Assembly: GCF_022869865.1 (NCBI RefSeq)
Contig: NZ_CP094984.1
Location: 2,232,001 to 2,296,000, forward strand
Direction of reading: 5' to 3'
Length of the DNA: 64,000 nucleotides
DNA from: Arthrobacter zhangbolii
GTDB taxonomy: Bacteria; Actinomycetota; Actinomycetes; Actinomycetales; Micrococcaceae
Part shown: positions 38,414-47,098 of the stretch, one piece after another
How the letters are laid out: each line of letters opens with the position of its first letter
How positions within the stretch are numbered: position 1 is the first letter of the stretch
Notes under the pieces: model-generated
What the model was told of the DNA's origin: nothing
What the model saw: only the letters and a program-made list of their open reading frames with translations
Database searches by the model: none
Position numbers and translations under genes: made by a program

Positions 38414-39700
38414 TCAGTTCCGCCAGAAGCCCCGGGTGTCCACGATCTTTTTGCCCGCGAGCTGCTCGGGGGTGATCTCCCGGAATGCATCGTGATCAAC
38501 GAGAAGAACGACGACACCAGCCTCCTTGACCGCGGTCTCGCCGCTCACCACACTGATATTCCCCAACCCGGCCAATTCCTCCGGCAGGGGCGTGTTGGCA
38601 AAAGCGGTACCGGCCAGGATGCGCAGGGACGGGTTGGCCGCAGCCAGGCGGCGCACAATTTCCGCTGCCGGAGATTCCCGGGTGTCGTCCACATTGGCTT
38701 TGAACGCCAGGCCCAGGGCTGCAACGGTGGTGGCGCCTGTTTCCGCCAGGGCTGCCTCAACTGCGGCCACCACGTAGTCCGGCTTTGCATCATTGACTTG
38801 ACGGGCGGTGCGGATCAGCTTGGCGTTTTCGGGGTCGGCCGCCACGATGAACCAGGGATCAACGGCAATGCAGTGGCCGCCGACGCCGGGACCGGGCTGC
38901 AGGATGTTCACGCGAGGATGGTGGTTGGCCAGCTCGATCAGGTTCCACACATCGATGCCGAGGTTGTCGCTGATCACGGAGAGCTCATTGGCGAACGCGA
39001 TATTGACGTCGCGGTAGGCGTTTTCCACCAGCTTGGCCATTTCCGCGGTGGCGGCGTCGGTGAGGTGAATGCCGCCCTGGCAGAAAGTGCTGTAGAGGGC
39101 GGCGGCCGTGGTGGCCGCCGCGGGGGTCAGTCCCCCGATGATGCGGTCATTGGTGACCAGTTCGATCATGATGCGGCCCGGCAGGACCCGCTCGGGGCAG
39201 TGTGCAAACATGACGGCTGCTTTGCCGCCGTTCGCATCCGGAGCGAGGTCGGGGCGCAGCCCCAGGATGACCTCAGCCAGGTGTTTGGTGGTACCCGGAG
39301 GTGACGTGGATTCCAGGATGACCAGGTTGCCGGCCTTGATGCGCGGGGCGATGTTACGTGCCGCTTGCTCTACGTAGACCAGGTCGGCGGTCTTGTCCTC
39401 TTTGAACGGTGTGGGTACCGCCACGATGTAGGCGTCGGCTTCGGGAACGGTAGCCTGGGCGACGAGGTGGCCCTGGCTGACGGCGCCGGCCACATGGATC
39501 CCGAGATCGGGTTCCACGAACGGCACGCGGCCTTCGTTCACAGCCTCCACCGTGTACGGATTGACGTCGACGCCGATCACATGCAGGCCCTTGCCCGCAA
39601 GGATGGCGGCGGTGGGCAGGCCGATGTAGCCCAGGCCGATGACGGCAACGGTGGCGACGGCCGTTGTGGTCTCGCCGGCGCTATATGTCTGTGTGTTCAT
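38414..39700 (-). CDS. wecC: UDP-N-acetyl-D-mannosamine dehydrogenase (WecC type)
   Basis: 428 residues; ATG at 39700 follows GGGGAA, overlapping the upstream gene by 20 bases. NAD site VIGLGYIGLPTA at about residue 20, ILESTSPPGTT near 120, ENAYRDVNIAFANEL near 220, catalytic Cys in GGHCIAVDPWF near 270 and LGLAFKANVDDTRESPA near 330. Oxidises UDP-ManNAc (from WecB) to UDP-ManNAcA. Among UDP-sugar dehydrogenases, ESTSPPGTT and the PWF ending favour ManNAc over Glc, but UDP-GlcNAc or GalNAc cannot be excluded. Confidence 0.9.
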   Translation of the reverse strand: MNTQTYSAGETTTAVATVAVIGLGYIGLPTAAILAGKGLHVIGVDVNPYTVEAVNEGRVPFVEPDLGIHVAGAVSQGHLVAQATVPEADAYIVAVPTPFKEDKTADLVYVEQAARNIAPRIKAGNLVILESTSPPGTTKHLAEVILGLRPDLAPDANGGKAAVMFAHCPERVLPGRIMIELVTNDRIIGGLTPAAATTAAALYSTFCQGGIHLTDAATAEMAKLVENAYRDVNIAFANELSVISDNLGIDVWNLIELANHHPRVNILQPGPGVGGHCIAVDPWFIVAADPENAKLIRTARQVNDAKPDYVVAAVEAALAETGATTVAALGLAFKANVDDTRESPAAEIVRRLAAANPSLRILAGTAFANTPLPEELAGLGNISVVSGETAVKEAGVVVLLVDHDAFREITPEQLAGKKIVDTRGFWRN

Positions 39701-41582
39701 TCGGTTCCCCATAGAATCGGAGGTCGCCCGAGGCCAGCAGAGTGGCGTCGTCGACCTTCCATGTATGTCCGCTGGCTTCACGGACCTGGTAGTAATTGAA
39801 GCGGTCCGCCGAGTAAATCCGTTTTCCGGCGGCGGCAGCCTGTTTCAAGAAACCCGTGTCCTCGCCCAACCCGAGTGATGGAAAGGGTAGTTCACGGGCA
39901 AGAGTACGCCGGGTGACAATGGTCGGTCCCATCACGAAGTCCGTGTAGCGGTGTTCGCGGTGTCCGAAGCGGAGGACGACGGCGTTGGAGCTGCGCAGGT
40001 GCATGTAGTGGGCCTGCTTGCCCACCACGTCGGCACCCGAATACTCCAGCGCATAGAGCTGGTCGCTGAGGTAGTGCGGCCCGTAGTGGTCGTCGTCGTC
40101 CATCTTCGCCACCACCTCGCCCGACGCGGCCTCGACGCATCGGTTCAGGCACTCCCCCAGTGATACTTCGGTTCCGGCGGAGAGCAGTCGGACCCTTTGC
40201 AGTCCGGTGGCCGCGGAAAGCTCCTGCAGGCGTTCGGGCGCCAGGACGAAGCCGTGGGTCAGCAGTACCAGCTCCACGTCCACGTCCTGCTGGGCGGCAA
40301 TCGTGCGGAAGACGTTCTCCAACTGGTGCGGCCGGATGGTCGGAACCAGGGCGGACACCGTGGGACGGGCCAGGGGAACGGACTTCAGCGGCACGGCTGC
40401 TGCCACGATGGTTTCGGCGCGGTGAGCATAAGTATGCCCCGACCAGATCCGGCGCTGGGCGCGGTGAACGGTGCGGTCATTGTATTCGGCGTTGCGGACC
40501 AGCCCGGCGCTCAGTGCCGCGGCCGCTTCCCGGGTGGCGGCGACGGGTACTTCGTCGGGCGCAAAGAACCGGGCGACGGCGTCGCTGGGCGTACTGATCA
40601 CGGGAGTCCCCGCCGCACTGATCTCGAAGATGCGCCGGGCACACATGCTCGGTGAATCAACCACGGAGTTGACGTTCAGGAACACCTTGTAGGCCTTGTA
40701 CGCGGACAGCATCTGCGCATAGGACAGTGATCCGACCACCCGGGAGTCCAGGGGCGCCGGGAACTGGTAGTTGGCGTCCCCGCCAAGTTTCCGGGAGAAG
40801 ATCTCCAGGCCGACGGGGAGCTTGGCGTCCATCGCTCCGCCAAGCAGCATATCCATCTGCTGACGGCGTTCGGGATACTTGTGCGCGAAATACATGCCCG
40901 CGAAGGCAATGTCCCGGGCGTGCCGTCCGTGTTTGGGGCGTGCAGGGTTGTGGATTGCCGGCTGGGCGGCGAACGGAAGGACACCGATGTTGTTGTGTCC
41001 CAGATCCCTGCGGTAGTGCTCCACCCGGCGCACATCGGAAGTGAAGACGTGGTCGAACAGCGCCGCCGCAGGGAGGAAATCCTCGTAGTGCGGCGGGTCT
41101 TCCTTGTTCCAGAAGACGGTGGGAATACCCGAACTGCGGGCGAAGGCGAGCAGTTCAGCCAGCTGCGGGGCGGGGCCGTTGGGACCGGCCAGCTTGCCGC
41201 GCCAGAGCCTGTTGTTGCCGGCCCAGGCAGACTCCACGAAAATCAGGTCCAGCGTATGCTCCCTCAGCTGCTGCCGCCAGCCGGCCGGGTCCAGCGCCAC
41301 CGTGTTCCACTCGAAGGCGAAGGCCGCGGCGGAGAACTCGTCGAGGATGACGCCAACCGTCAGGTCGCCGCGCCGGGGCAGACGTCCCGGAACGGTGGCG
41401 GCGGGGATCGACAACCGACGCCGTGAACCCCGGCCGATCCAGCCCGCCTCCACGCCGCGGGAATTCGCCGGGTCGGCGAATCCCTGTTCCGCCCGCCGGC
41501 GCACGTTCCATTCGCGCAGCTCCGCCGGCCCGCCGGAACGCAGGTGCCAGAGGCCGGTGCGGAAATCCTTCAGCGACGCCAT
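39681..41582 (-). CDS. CgeB-like glycosyltransferase fused to GT2
   Basis: 633 residues. The N-terminal half (about 60-390) resembles CgeB/spore-maturation glycosyltransferases (Glyco_trans_1_2): IFVESAWAGNNRLWRG, FWNKEDPPHYEDF, VFTSDVRRVEHYRRDLG, FLNVNSVVDSPSMCARRIFEISAAGTPVIS. The C-terminal half (about 400-633) is a GT2: SALVPTIRPHQLENVF, SLGECLNRCVEAASGEVVAKMDDDDHYGP (DDD metal motif), GEDTGFLKQAAAAGKRI. Cytoplasmic; no signal peptide. Two transferase domains suggest two successive sugar additions. ATG lies directly before the stop of the ABC ATPase gene. Confidence 0.85.
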   Translation of the reverse strand: MASLKDFRTGLWHLRSGGPAELREWNVRRRAEQGFADPANSRGVEAGWIGRGSRRRLSIPAATVPGRLPRRGDLTVGVILDEFSAAAFAFEWNTVALDPAGWRQQLREHTLDLIFVESAWAGNNRLWRGKLAGPNGPAPQLAELLAFARSSGIPTVFWNKEDPPHYEDFLPAAALFDHVFTSDVRRVEHYRRDLGHNNIGVLPFAAQPAIHNPARPKHGRHARDIAFAGMYFAHKYPERRQQMDMLLGGAMDAKLPVGLEIFSRKLGGDANYQFPAPLDSRVVGSLSYAQMLSAYKAYKVFLNVNSVVDSPSMCARRIFEISAAGTPVISTPSDAVARFFAPDEVPVAATREAAAALSAGLVRNAEYNDRTVHRAQRRIWSGHTYAHRAETIVAAAVPLKSVPLARPTVSALVPTIRPHQLENVFRTIAAQQDVDVELVLLTHGFVLAPERLQELSAATGLQRVRLLSAGTEVSLGECLNRCVEAASGEVVAKMDDDDHYGPHYLSDQLYALEYSGADVVGKQAHYMHLRSSNAVVLRFGHREHRYTDFVMGPTIVTRRTLARELPFPSLGLGEDTGFLKQAAAAGKRIYSADRFNYYQVREASGHTWKVDDATLLASGDLRFYGEPNEHTDI

Positions 41583-42476
41583 TTACTGCACCTTCGCGCT
41601 GCGGCGCCCGGTGGAACGTTCCTGGATCCGGGTGACGGTGAGTGCTTCCATCGCGTCAGTGCGGATTTTGGCTGCACTGATGTTGTTGCCCTTGGACAGG
41701 TGCCTCGTGAAGTCCTTATAGGCCTTCACCACGTCCCGCGGTTCGCCGTCCATCAGCAGGTCACCCTTATCCATCCACACCACCCGGGAACACATCTCGG
41801 TGATGGTTTCGAGGCTGTGGCTGACCAAGAAGACGCAGCCGGCGTTTTCCCGCAGCTCGTCCATCCGCTTCCGGCTCCGGTCTGCGAATTGCGCGTCGCC
41901 GGTGTTCAGGGCCTCATCAATCAGCAGGATCTCGGGGTCGATGCTCGCTGCGATGGCGAAGCGGAGGCGGGAGGACATACCGGAGGAGTAGGAGCGCATG
42001 GGCAGGTGGATGGCCTTTTCCAGGCCGGAGAGTTCGACAATCGACTCGTACCGTTCGGCGATCTGGTCATAGGTCAGTCCCATGGCAAGGCAGCCAAGGA
42101 CAACGTTGTGGTCACCGGGAAGCTCGGGGACGAGGGCCGCATTGACGCCCAGCATGATAGGTGTGCTGGAGGCGTACACAGCGCCGGTGTCCGGATTGGC
42201 CTGACCGGCGATGAGTTTCATCAGTGTGCTCTTGCCGGAACCGTTGCGGCCGACAATGCCGATCGATTCGCCCCGGACCGCCACCAGGGACATCGGCTTC
42301 AGGGCATTGACTGTCACCAGGTTCGGTTTGCCCGTGATGCGTCGCATCAGGCCACCAATGCCGTTCCGGCTCCCAGGGACGGTTTCGCTCGAGGGCACAC
42401 GGTACCTCATGCTCACCTCGTCGATCACCACGCAGGGCTCCTCCGCGAGGAACTGGAGGTCTTCAGGCGCGTCCAT
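41583..42476 (-). CDS. tagH: Teichoic-acid/O-antigen-type ABC exporter ATPase (TagH/Wzt-like)
   Basis: 297 residues. Walker A GRNGSGKSTLMKLIAG near 75, signature SSGMSSRLRFAIA near 165, Walker B EILLIDEAL, D-loop TGDAQF and switch HSLETIT. The MRYRVPSSE N-terminal block and the GVNAALVPELPG loop are typical of TagH/Wzt polysaccharide exporters. It has no Wzt carbohydrate-binding C-terminal domain, favouring a TagH-type system. Overlaps the permease gene by 14 bases. Confidence 0.92.
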   Translation of the reverse strand: MDAPEDLQFLAEEPCVVIDEVSMRYRVPSSETVPGSRNGIGGLMRRITGKPNLVTVNALKPMSLVAVRGESIGIVGRNGSGKSTLMKLIAGQANPDTGAVYASSTPIMLGVNAALVPELPGDHNVVLGCLAMGLTYDQIAERYESIVELSGLEKAIHLPMRSYSSGMSSRLRFAIAASIDPEILLIDEALNTGDAQFADRSRKRMDELRENAGCVFLVSHSLETITEMCSRVVWMDKGDLLMDGEPRDVVKAYKDFTRHLSKGNNISAAKIRTDAMEALTVTRIQERSTGRRSAKVQ

Positions 42477-43344
42477 AGCTCTCCTCCGCCCGCCAGAAAT
42501 ACACGGCCCCTACCGCAAGTGCGCCCAGCGCCCAGCAGCTCAGGATGGCCCACGATTGCCAGGACGGGACCGTCGCATAAAGCAGGCAGTCCCGCACAAT
42601 ATCCAGCACCTGGAACAACGGGTTCAGCTCGAGGATATTGAGCACCACGGGGTCGTCGATAAATCGGTCAAAACTGTAGAAGACGGCGCTGGCGTACATC
42701 CACGCCCGCAGCGCGAAGCTCAGGAGGTGCACGACGTCGTTGACCTGGGAAATGATCCGGGCCAGGATCAGACCCACGCCCAGGTTGAAAATCCACTGCA
42801 GGGCAAGCGCCGGGATCACCAGCAGCCACCGCCACGTGACGTCCTCCGTGGGTGGGACAAGAAGCACCAGCAGCATCATCACAATCAGCACCGGGATGTT
42901 GGCCAGCAGCTCGCGCAAGTTGACGGAAATGGGCAGGGTGGCCCGCGGGAAACTGAAGGCCTGGATCACGGCGCGGTTCTGCTGGATGGACCGTGCGCCG
43001 TTGGTGATGGCCCGGGAACTGAACTGGAAAAGGAAAATACCGATCACCAGGTAGCCGATGAAGTTCTCGATCCCGCGGCCGGTGTTCAATAACAGGCCGA
43101 AGATCAGGTAGTAGGTCAGACCGTTCAGGATCGGGTTCAGGATCAGCCACGCGCTGCCAAGGCGGTCCCTGCGGTTGCCGCTCTGTACCCGAGATTTGGC
43201 ATCGTAGGCGATGAAGTGCCGGTAGTTCCAGATCTGGACGAGGTAGTCGACAAATCCGGGGCGGGCGCCGACCCGCTGCAGTCCCCTGAGGTCTACGGAA
43301 AGAGGCTGAACCGCCGCCAGCGCGTCCTCATTGGTCCGGGCCAT
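42463..43344 (-). CDS. tagG: Teichoic-acid/O-antigen-type ABC exporter permease (TagG/Wzm-like)
   Basis: 293 residues from the ATG at 43344, whose A overlaps the upstream TAA. ABC-2 type permease with six predicted helices: about 60-85 (LGSAWLILNPILNGLTYYLIFGL), then four segments including VLIVMMLLVLLVPP and WLLVIPALALQWIFNLG, and a last helix WAILSCWALGALAVGAVYF. The NYRHFIAYDAKSR block before the first helix is typical of the family. With the ATPase it should flip the lipid-linked polymer across the membrane. Confidence 0.92.
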   Translation of the reverse strand: MARTNEDALAAVQPLSVDLRGLQRVGARPGFVDYLVQIWNYRHFIAYDAKSRVQSGNRRDRLGSAWLILNPILNGLTYYLIFGLLLNTGRGIENFIGYLVIGIFLFQFSSRAITNGARSIQQNRAVIQAFSFPRATLPISVNLRELLANIPVLIVMMLLVLLVPPTEDVTWRWLLVIPALALQWIFNLGVGLILARIISQVNDVVHLLSFALRAWMYASAVFYSFDRFIDDPVVLNILELNPLFQVLDIVRDCLLYATVPSWQSWAILSCWALGALAVGAVYFWRAEESYGRA

Positions 43345-45086
43345 TAGGCTGCACCTGCGAGCGCGCGGTACCACTCCGTGGTCTGCTCTGCGGCTGATCC
43401 CCAAGTGCGCGTGGCGAGAACGTGGCTGCGCCCCCTGCTTCCGAGGACGGCGCGGTACGCGGGGTCGGACATCAGGGCATCGATCGCGTCAGCCAGGTGC
43501 GCCGGATCGGAGGGCCGGACCAGAAGCCCGTTCTCTGCATGCCGAACCAGCTCGCCCAGCGCCGGCAGGTGGCTGGCTATCACCGGCCGTGAGCAGGCCA
43601 TGGCCTCCACCGGCTTCAGCGGAGTTACCACTCGTGTCACGTTCAAATCCTTCCGAGGCACCACAAAAACGTCGAGTGCCTGATGGTACAAATGGGCCTG
43701 TTCCCGGGGCACCCGGCCCGTGAAGATGACGCGGCCGGTTAGTCCGAGTTCGGCGGTGAGCGCCTTCAACCCCGGCGCGGCCGCACCGTCGCCGACAATG
43801 AGGCAGTTAAGGTGCCGGTGCTGGCCAGCGACCAGGCCGAAGGCTGCAATGAGGTCATCGAGCCCCTCATAGTCAACCAGACTGCTGACCGTTCCAATTA
43901 ATTCCGTGTCTGGATCCAGCCCGAGGGCACGGCGGGCCTCGGCGGGCGGCAGGGGTGTTTCGAGGTATCCCTCCCCCACGGCGTTGGGGAGGAGGCGGAT
44001 CCGCTCCCGCGGAACTCCGCTGCTGGAGATTTGTTCGGCCATGACGGTTCCGAGCGTGGGCACCAGCGCGGCCCTGCCCATCACGTCCGCTTCCCGTTCG
44101 CGGAAGAGCCGGTACCGTTCGCTGCGGCGTGCTTCCTCCGGGCGGGTCGAGGCCCACGTATCTGCGAGCTGGCCGCGGACCTCGTAGATCCAGGGAATAC
44201 GGAGGGCCTCGGCAACGGCGGCAGTCACCAGTCCGTTGACGAAATGCGTGGTGGTATGCAGAATCGCCGGCCGCGTCTTCAGTGCCAGCGCGAGCGTCAA
44301 TTCCGCCTGCTGCTGCAGCCGTTGCTGCATGCCAAAGGGTAGCCGCGCAGGCAGCAACCTGTTATAGGTGACGCCGTCAATGCTGTCGATGTCCCGTGCC
44401 AGCAGCTTGCCCACCTGCACGGGGTAGCCTGGCCGGGTGACCGCATGGACTGACCAGCCCCGCTCGGACTGTGCCTTCAGGATTGAGTGCGTGCGCTGGG
44501 CATAGCCGCTTCCGGTATGCGGGAGGCTGTTGGTGAGAACGTGCAGTACAGTCTCGGGGTTCGGGACGTAGCCCTTCACCGGATCCAGAATCGGCTGCCA
44601 TCCTTCAAAAACGGCGAGCTCCGAGGCGAGCCGGCGCTGCTGTCTACGCTCCGCCCGGCTCCCGGACTCGAGTACCTCCACAGCACCGGTCATGTCGCCG
44701 TCGTACCATCGGCGGCGCGCGAGCGTCCCGGGCAAACCGCGGGTGCCGGGTTCCGCTGCGGTAATGAGCCGGTCAGCCAGGTCCCCGAACCCGGCAGCCG
44801 TAGCAACGTCCGCGAAGTGCAGGGCCCGCCGGCCTGCAGCCCCTTCGGATAAGGCCGCGGTAAGCCTGCGTTCGGCGGTTTCCTTTTCACCCCGTACGAC
44901 GGCGGCCAGCGGTCCCAGGACTGTCCCTGCTGCAACTCTTTCCACTGTGCGTACCAACGGATCCAGCACCCGGCCGGGTATTCGTCGGGACACCTGCAGT
45001 CCCAGGACCACCGGGTCATCGCCCAGATGCTCAAGTACGGTGCCCGCCGCTAGGGAGGCATTACGGGCCGCTGTCCGAAACTTCAT
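43344..45086 (-). CDS. GT4 glycosyltransferase with extra N-terminal helical region
   Basis: 580 residues. The first 190 residues are helical, Ala/Arg/Leu-rich and TPR-like (RRALHFADVATAAGFGDLADRL), absent from ordinary GT4 enzymes. From about 195 comes a GT-B fold: LTNSLPHTGSGYAQRTHSIL, VHAVTRPGYP, IPWIYEVRGQLADTW, LLPNAVGEGYL, TVSSLVDYEGLDDLIAAF, VIFTGRVPREQAHLYHQALDVFVVPR and PLKPVEAMACSRPVIAS. ATGA coupling to the upstream GT4 gene. Acceptor and donor unknown. Confidence 0.88.
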   Translation of the reverse strand: MKFRTAARNASLAAGTVLEHLGDDPVVLGLQVSRRIPGRVLDPLVRTVERVAAGTVLGPLAAVVRGEKETAERRLTAALSEGAAGRRALHFADVATAAGFGDLADRLITAAEPGTRGLPGTLARRRWYDGDMTGAVEVLESGSRAERRQQRRLASELAVFEGWQPILDPVKGYVPNPETVLHVLTNSLPHTGSGYAQRTHSILKAQSERGWSVHAVTRPGYPVQVGKLLARDIDSIDGVTYNRLLPARLPFGMQQRLQQQAELTLALALKTRPAILHTTTHFVNGLVTAAVAEALRIPWIYEVRGQLADTWASTRPEEARRSERYRLFREREADVMGRAALVPTLGTVMAEQISSSGVPRERIRLLPNAVGEGYLETPLPPAEARRALGLDPDTELIGTVSSLVDYEGLDDLIAAFGLVAGQHRHLNCLIVGDGAAAPGLKALTAELGLTGRVIFTGRVPREQAHLYHQALDVFVVPRKDLNVTRVVTPLKPVEAMACSRPVIASHLPALGELVRHAENGLLVRPSDPAHLADAIDALMSDPAYRAVLGSRGRSHVLATRTWGSAAEQTTEWYRALAGAA

Positions 45087-46285
45087 GCTTGCGGCCGGCC
45101 TGCCGCCACGCTGCGCAGCAGATCAGCATAGGCCACCGCCAGTGAATCCACGTCGGCATTGTCCTGTACCCAGTCCCGACCGGATGTACCCGTAAGGAGC
45201 CGGCTCCTGTCACCGTGGAGTTCCTTCCACAGCTGGGCTATCGATTCAGGGGAAGACTCCACAACGTCGCCGGCGCCCGATTCCTCGATGATCGAACGTG
45301 CCTCGCCGCGAACGACGGCGGTGACGTGCCTGCCTACAGCCAGGACTTCGTAGGTCTTGGAAGGGATGGTGGTTTCAAATGATTTCCAGTCATCGCGGAG
45401 GGAGACCACGCAGGTGTCCGCCGCCCGGTAGTACTCCATGACTTCACGCCGCCGGGCCGGGCCATGGAAGCTCACGGGTGCATCGAGTTCCCGCGCCAGC
45501 GCCATCAGCTGCCGGCGCTGGACGCCGTGGCCCACCATCGTCAGGTGGACGTAGTCACGGGCCAGCGCAGCGGCCCGGATCACCAGGTCCAGCCGCTGGC
45601 TTTCACCGTGGTTGCCGAGGTAGAGCACCTCCAGCCGCTCCCGGTTTTCCGGCGGTGGAGGCAGCAACTCCCGTACCGAAATATCGACGCCGTTAACAAC
45701 CGTGGCCACGTTCTTCAAACCGCGTTCCCGCAGGGTGGAGGCGAAGCCGTAAGTCACGGTCACCACCAGGTCGGCACGTTCCTGGAACGTGACTACCGCC
45801 CGTTCCGTCAGGCTCTTGGCACTTCCCCGGACAATCCGGGCATCGCGGGCAATATCCGGCCATGCATCGCGCATGTCCACGACGAAGGGAACACGTCTCA
45901 GCCGGGACAGCAGGTATCCGGCGCCGAGGATGGGGAGACTGGGAACAGTAACAATGACCGCGTCGGGCCGCCGGGTCAGCATGCCGGCCGCTACTGATGC
46001 CGCAGCGCTGAAACAGTGGTCCATCAGCCGCCCCAGCCGCGTGGTGCGGTGCCAGAGATAGGGAACCCGCAGGATCCGTTCACCAAACATGCCCACGTCC
46101 CAGCGGAACGCACGCCCGGCTTCAGATTTGGGGAGTGTCCGCCGACCGTTTGGTGCGTGGGCAACCGGCGTAATAACTAGAACCTCCCAATCGAGGCTCC
46201 GGAAATATCGGTTGAATTGCGTCCAGCGGCGCTGGGGCGGGCTGTGTTCCGGCGTATATGAATGGGTAAGCAACTGAAGCCGCAC
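45083..46285 (-). CDS. GT4 glycosyltransferase (WbuB-like)
   Basis: About 400 residues. I prefer the GTG at 46285 (VRLQLLTHSYTPEHSPPQRRW), preceded by GGGGGAA and giving the normal GT4 start; an ATG at 46300 has no ribosome site and adds 5 residues. GT-B signatures: VPFVVDMRDAWPD, VVNGVDI, LEVLYLGNHGESQRLDLVI and VSLRDDWKSFETTIPSKTYEVLAVGRHV, the last typical of WbuB-like GlcNAc/FucNAc transferases. First gene of the overlapping minus-strand run of transferases; possibly acts early in polymer assembly. Confidence 0.88.
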   Translation of the reverse strand: MRLQLLTHSYTPEHSPPQRRWTQFNRYFRSLDWEVLVITPVAHAPNGRRTLPKSEAGRAFRWDVGMFGERILRVPYLWHRTTRLGRLMDHCFSAAASVAAGMLTRRPDAVIVTVPSLPILGAGYLLSRLRRVPFVVDMRDAWPDIARDARIVRGSAKSLTERAVVTFQERADLVVTVTYGFASTLRERGLKNVATVVNGVDISVRELLPPPPENRERLEVLYLGNHGESQRLDLVIRAAALARDYVHLTMVGHGVQRRQLMALARELDAPVSFHGPARRREVMEYYRAADTCVVSLRDDWKSFETTIPSKTYEVLAVGRHVTAVVRGEARSIIEESGAGDVVESSPESIAQLWKELHGDRSRLLTGTSGRDWVQDNADVDSLAVAYADLLRSVAAGRPQA

Positions 46286-46346
46286 CGATATTTCCCCCAT
46301 ACCAAAAAGTCGCCGCGTGCTTCACGACAGAAAGACGGAGCCAATT

Positions 46347-47093
46347 CTACTCCTCGGTTTTACCTGTCCGGACCGGAACCGCCGGGCCCGATCCTCGAAG
46401 TTTCAGATAATACAGCGCTCCCGCTCCAATGAGGAGAACAACGACGCCACCCCTCATCGCCCATCCGTTTCCGCCGCGGGAATTTGCAACCTCGGCTGAA
46501 AGCCCCGTAGCGCTGGGTGAGGCGGTAGGGCCAACCGCAGCGGTGGCACTGGGTGAGGACGAGGGTGAAGTGGAAGCTGTCGGTGTGGCCGACGGGGTGG
46601 GAGTGGGCGAGGGCTCTGCGCTGGGGTCGCGGGCTTCTCCGGTCTCCGGGTCCCATATCAGGCCGGTGTACTCCCAGGTCGTGGGGTTGACCAGGTTACC
46701 GGTAACCGGCTCAATCAAGTAGCCGGTGCCCGGGTGGATGAGGTAACCGGTGGAGGTATCCACTTGATAGCCGGTCACGGGATCCGTTCCGCGGGGCGCC
46801 GGAGCCTGCTCCGACGGAGCCGAAGGGTTCACAGGAGCGGGTTCGGGGTTACCAGGATTTGGGGCTGGCTGCTGAGCCGGTGGCACAGGCGTGGCCGGCT
46901 GGGGTGCAGGCTTCGTCATGGGAGGGGGATCGACCGGCTGTTGGCCGCCCTCATCCGGCGTTTCCGGAGAAGGGACCACCGGCTCGGAGGGAGGTTGCTC
47001 CGACCCCGTTGCCGAAGCCGGGCCGGCTCCAAGGAGACCGGCGATGATCACCGCCGCCCATACTGCCGCAACACCTTCCCTGCGCTTTCCCAT
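46347..47093 (-). CDS. Secreted Pro-rich surface protein with TGY-type repeats and C-terminal membrane anchor
   Basis: 248 residues. Signal peptide 1-28 (basic start, hydrophobic AAVWAAVIIAGLLGAG, cut after ASA). Residues about 30-95 are Pro/Glu-rich linker. Residues about 95-155 hold 10-12-residue repeats of the form TGYLIxPxTG (TGYQVDTSTGYLIHPGTGYL, then EPVTGNL, TGLIWDPETGE). A Ser/Thr/Pro/Ala linker follows to about 215, then one membrane helix (GGVVVLLIGAGALYYLK) and a short basic tail. There is no LPxTG motif. It starts 5 bases after the LCP stop, which suggests a role at the cell surface with that enzyme, for example as a scaffold or glycan acceptor. No family recognised. Confidence 0.72.
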   Translation of the reverse strand: MGKRREGVAAVWAAVIIAGLLGAGPASATGSEQPPSEPVVPSPETPDEGGQQPVDPPPMTKPAPQPATPVPPAQQPAPNPGNPEPAPVNPSAPSEQAPAPRGTDPVTGYQVDTSTGYLIHPGTGYLIEPVTGNLVNPTTWEYTGLIWDPETGEARDPSAEPSPTPTPSATPTASTSPSSSPSATAAVGPTASPSATGLSAEVANSRGGNGWAMRGGVVVLLIGAGALYYLKLRGSGPAVPVRTGKTEE

Positions 47094-47098
47094 GGTTT

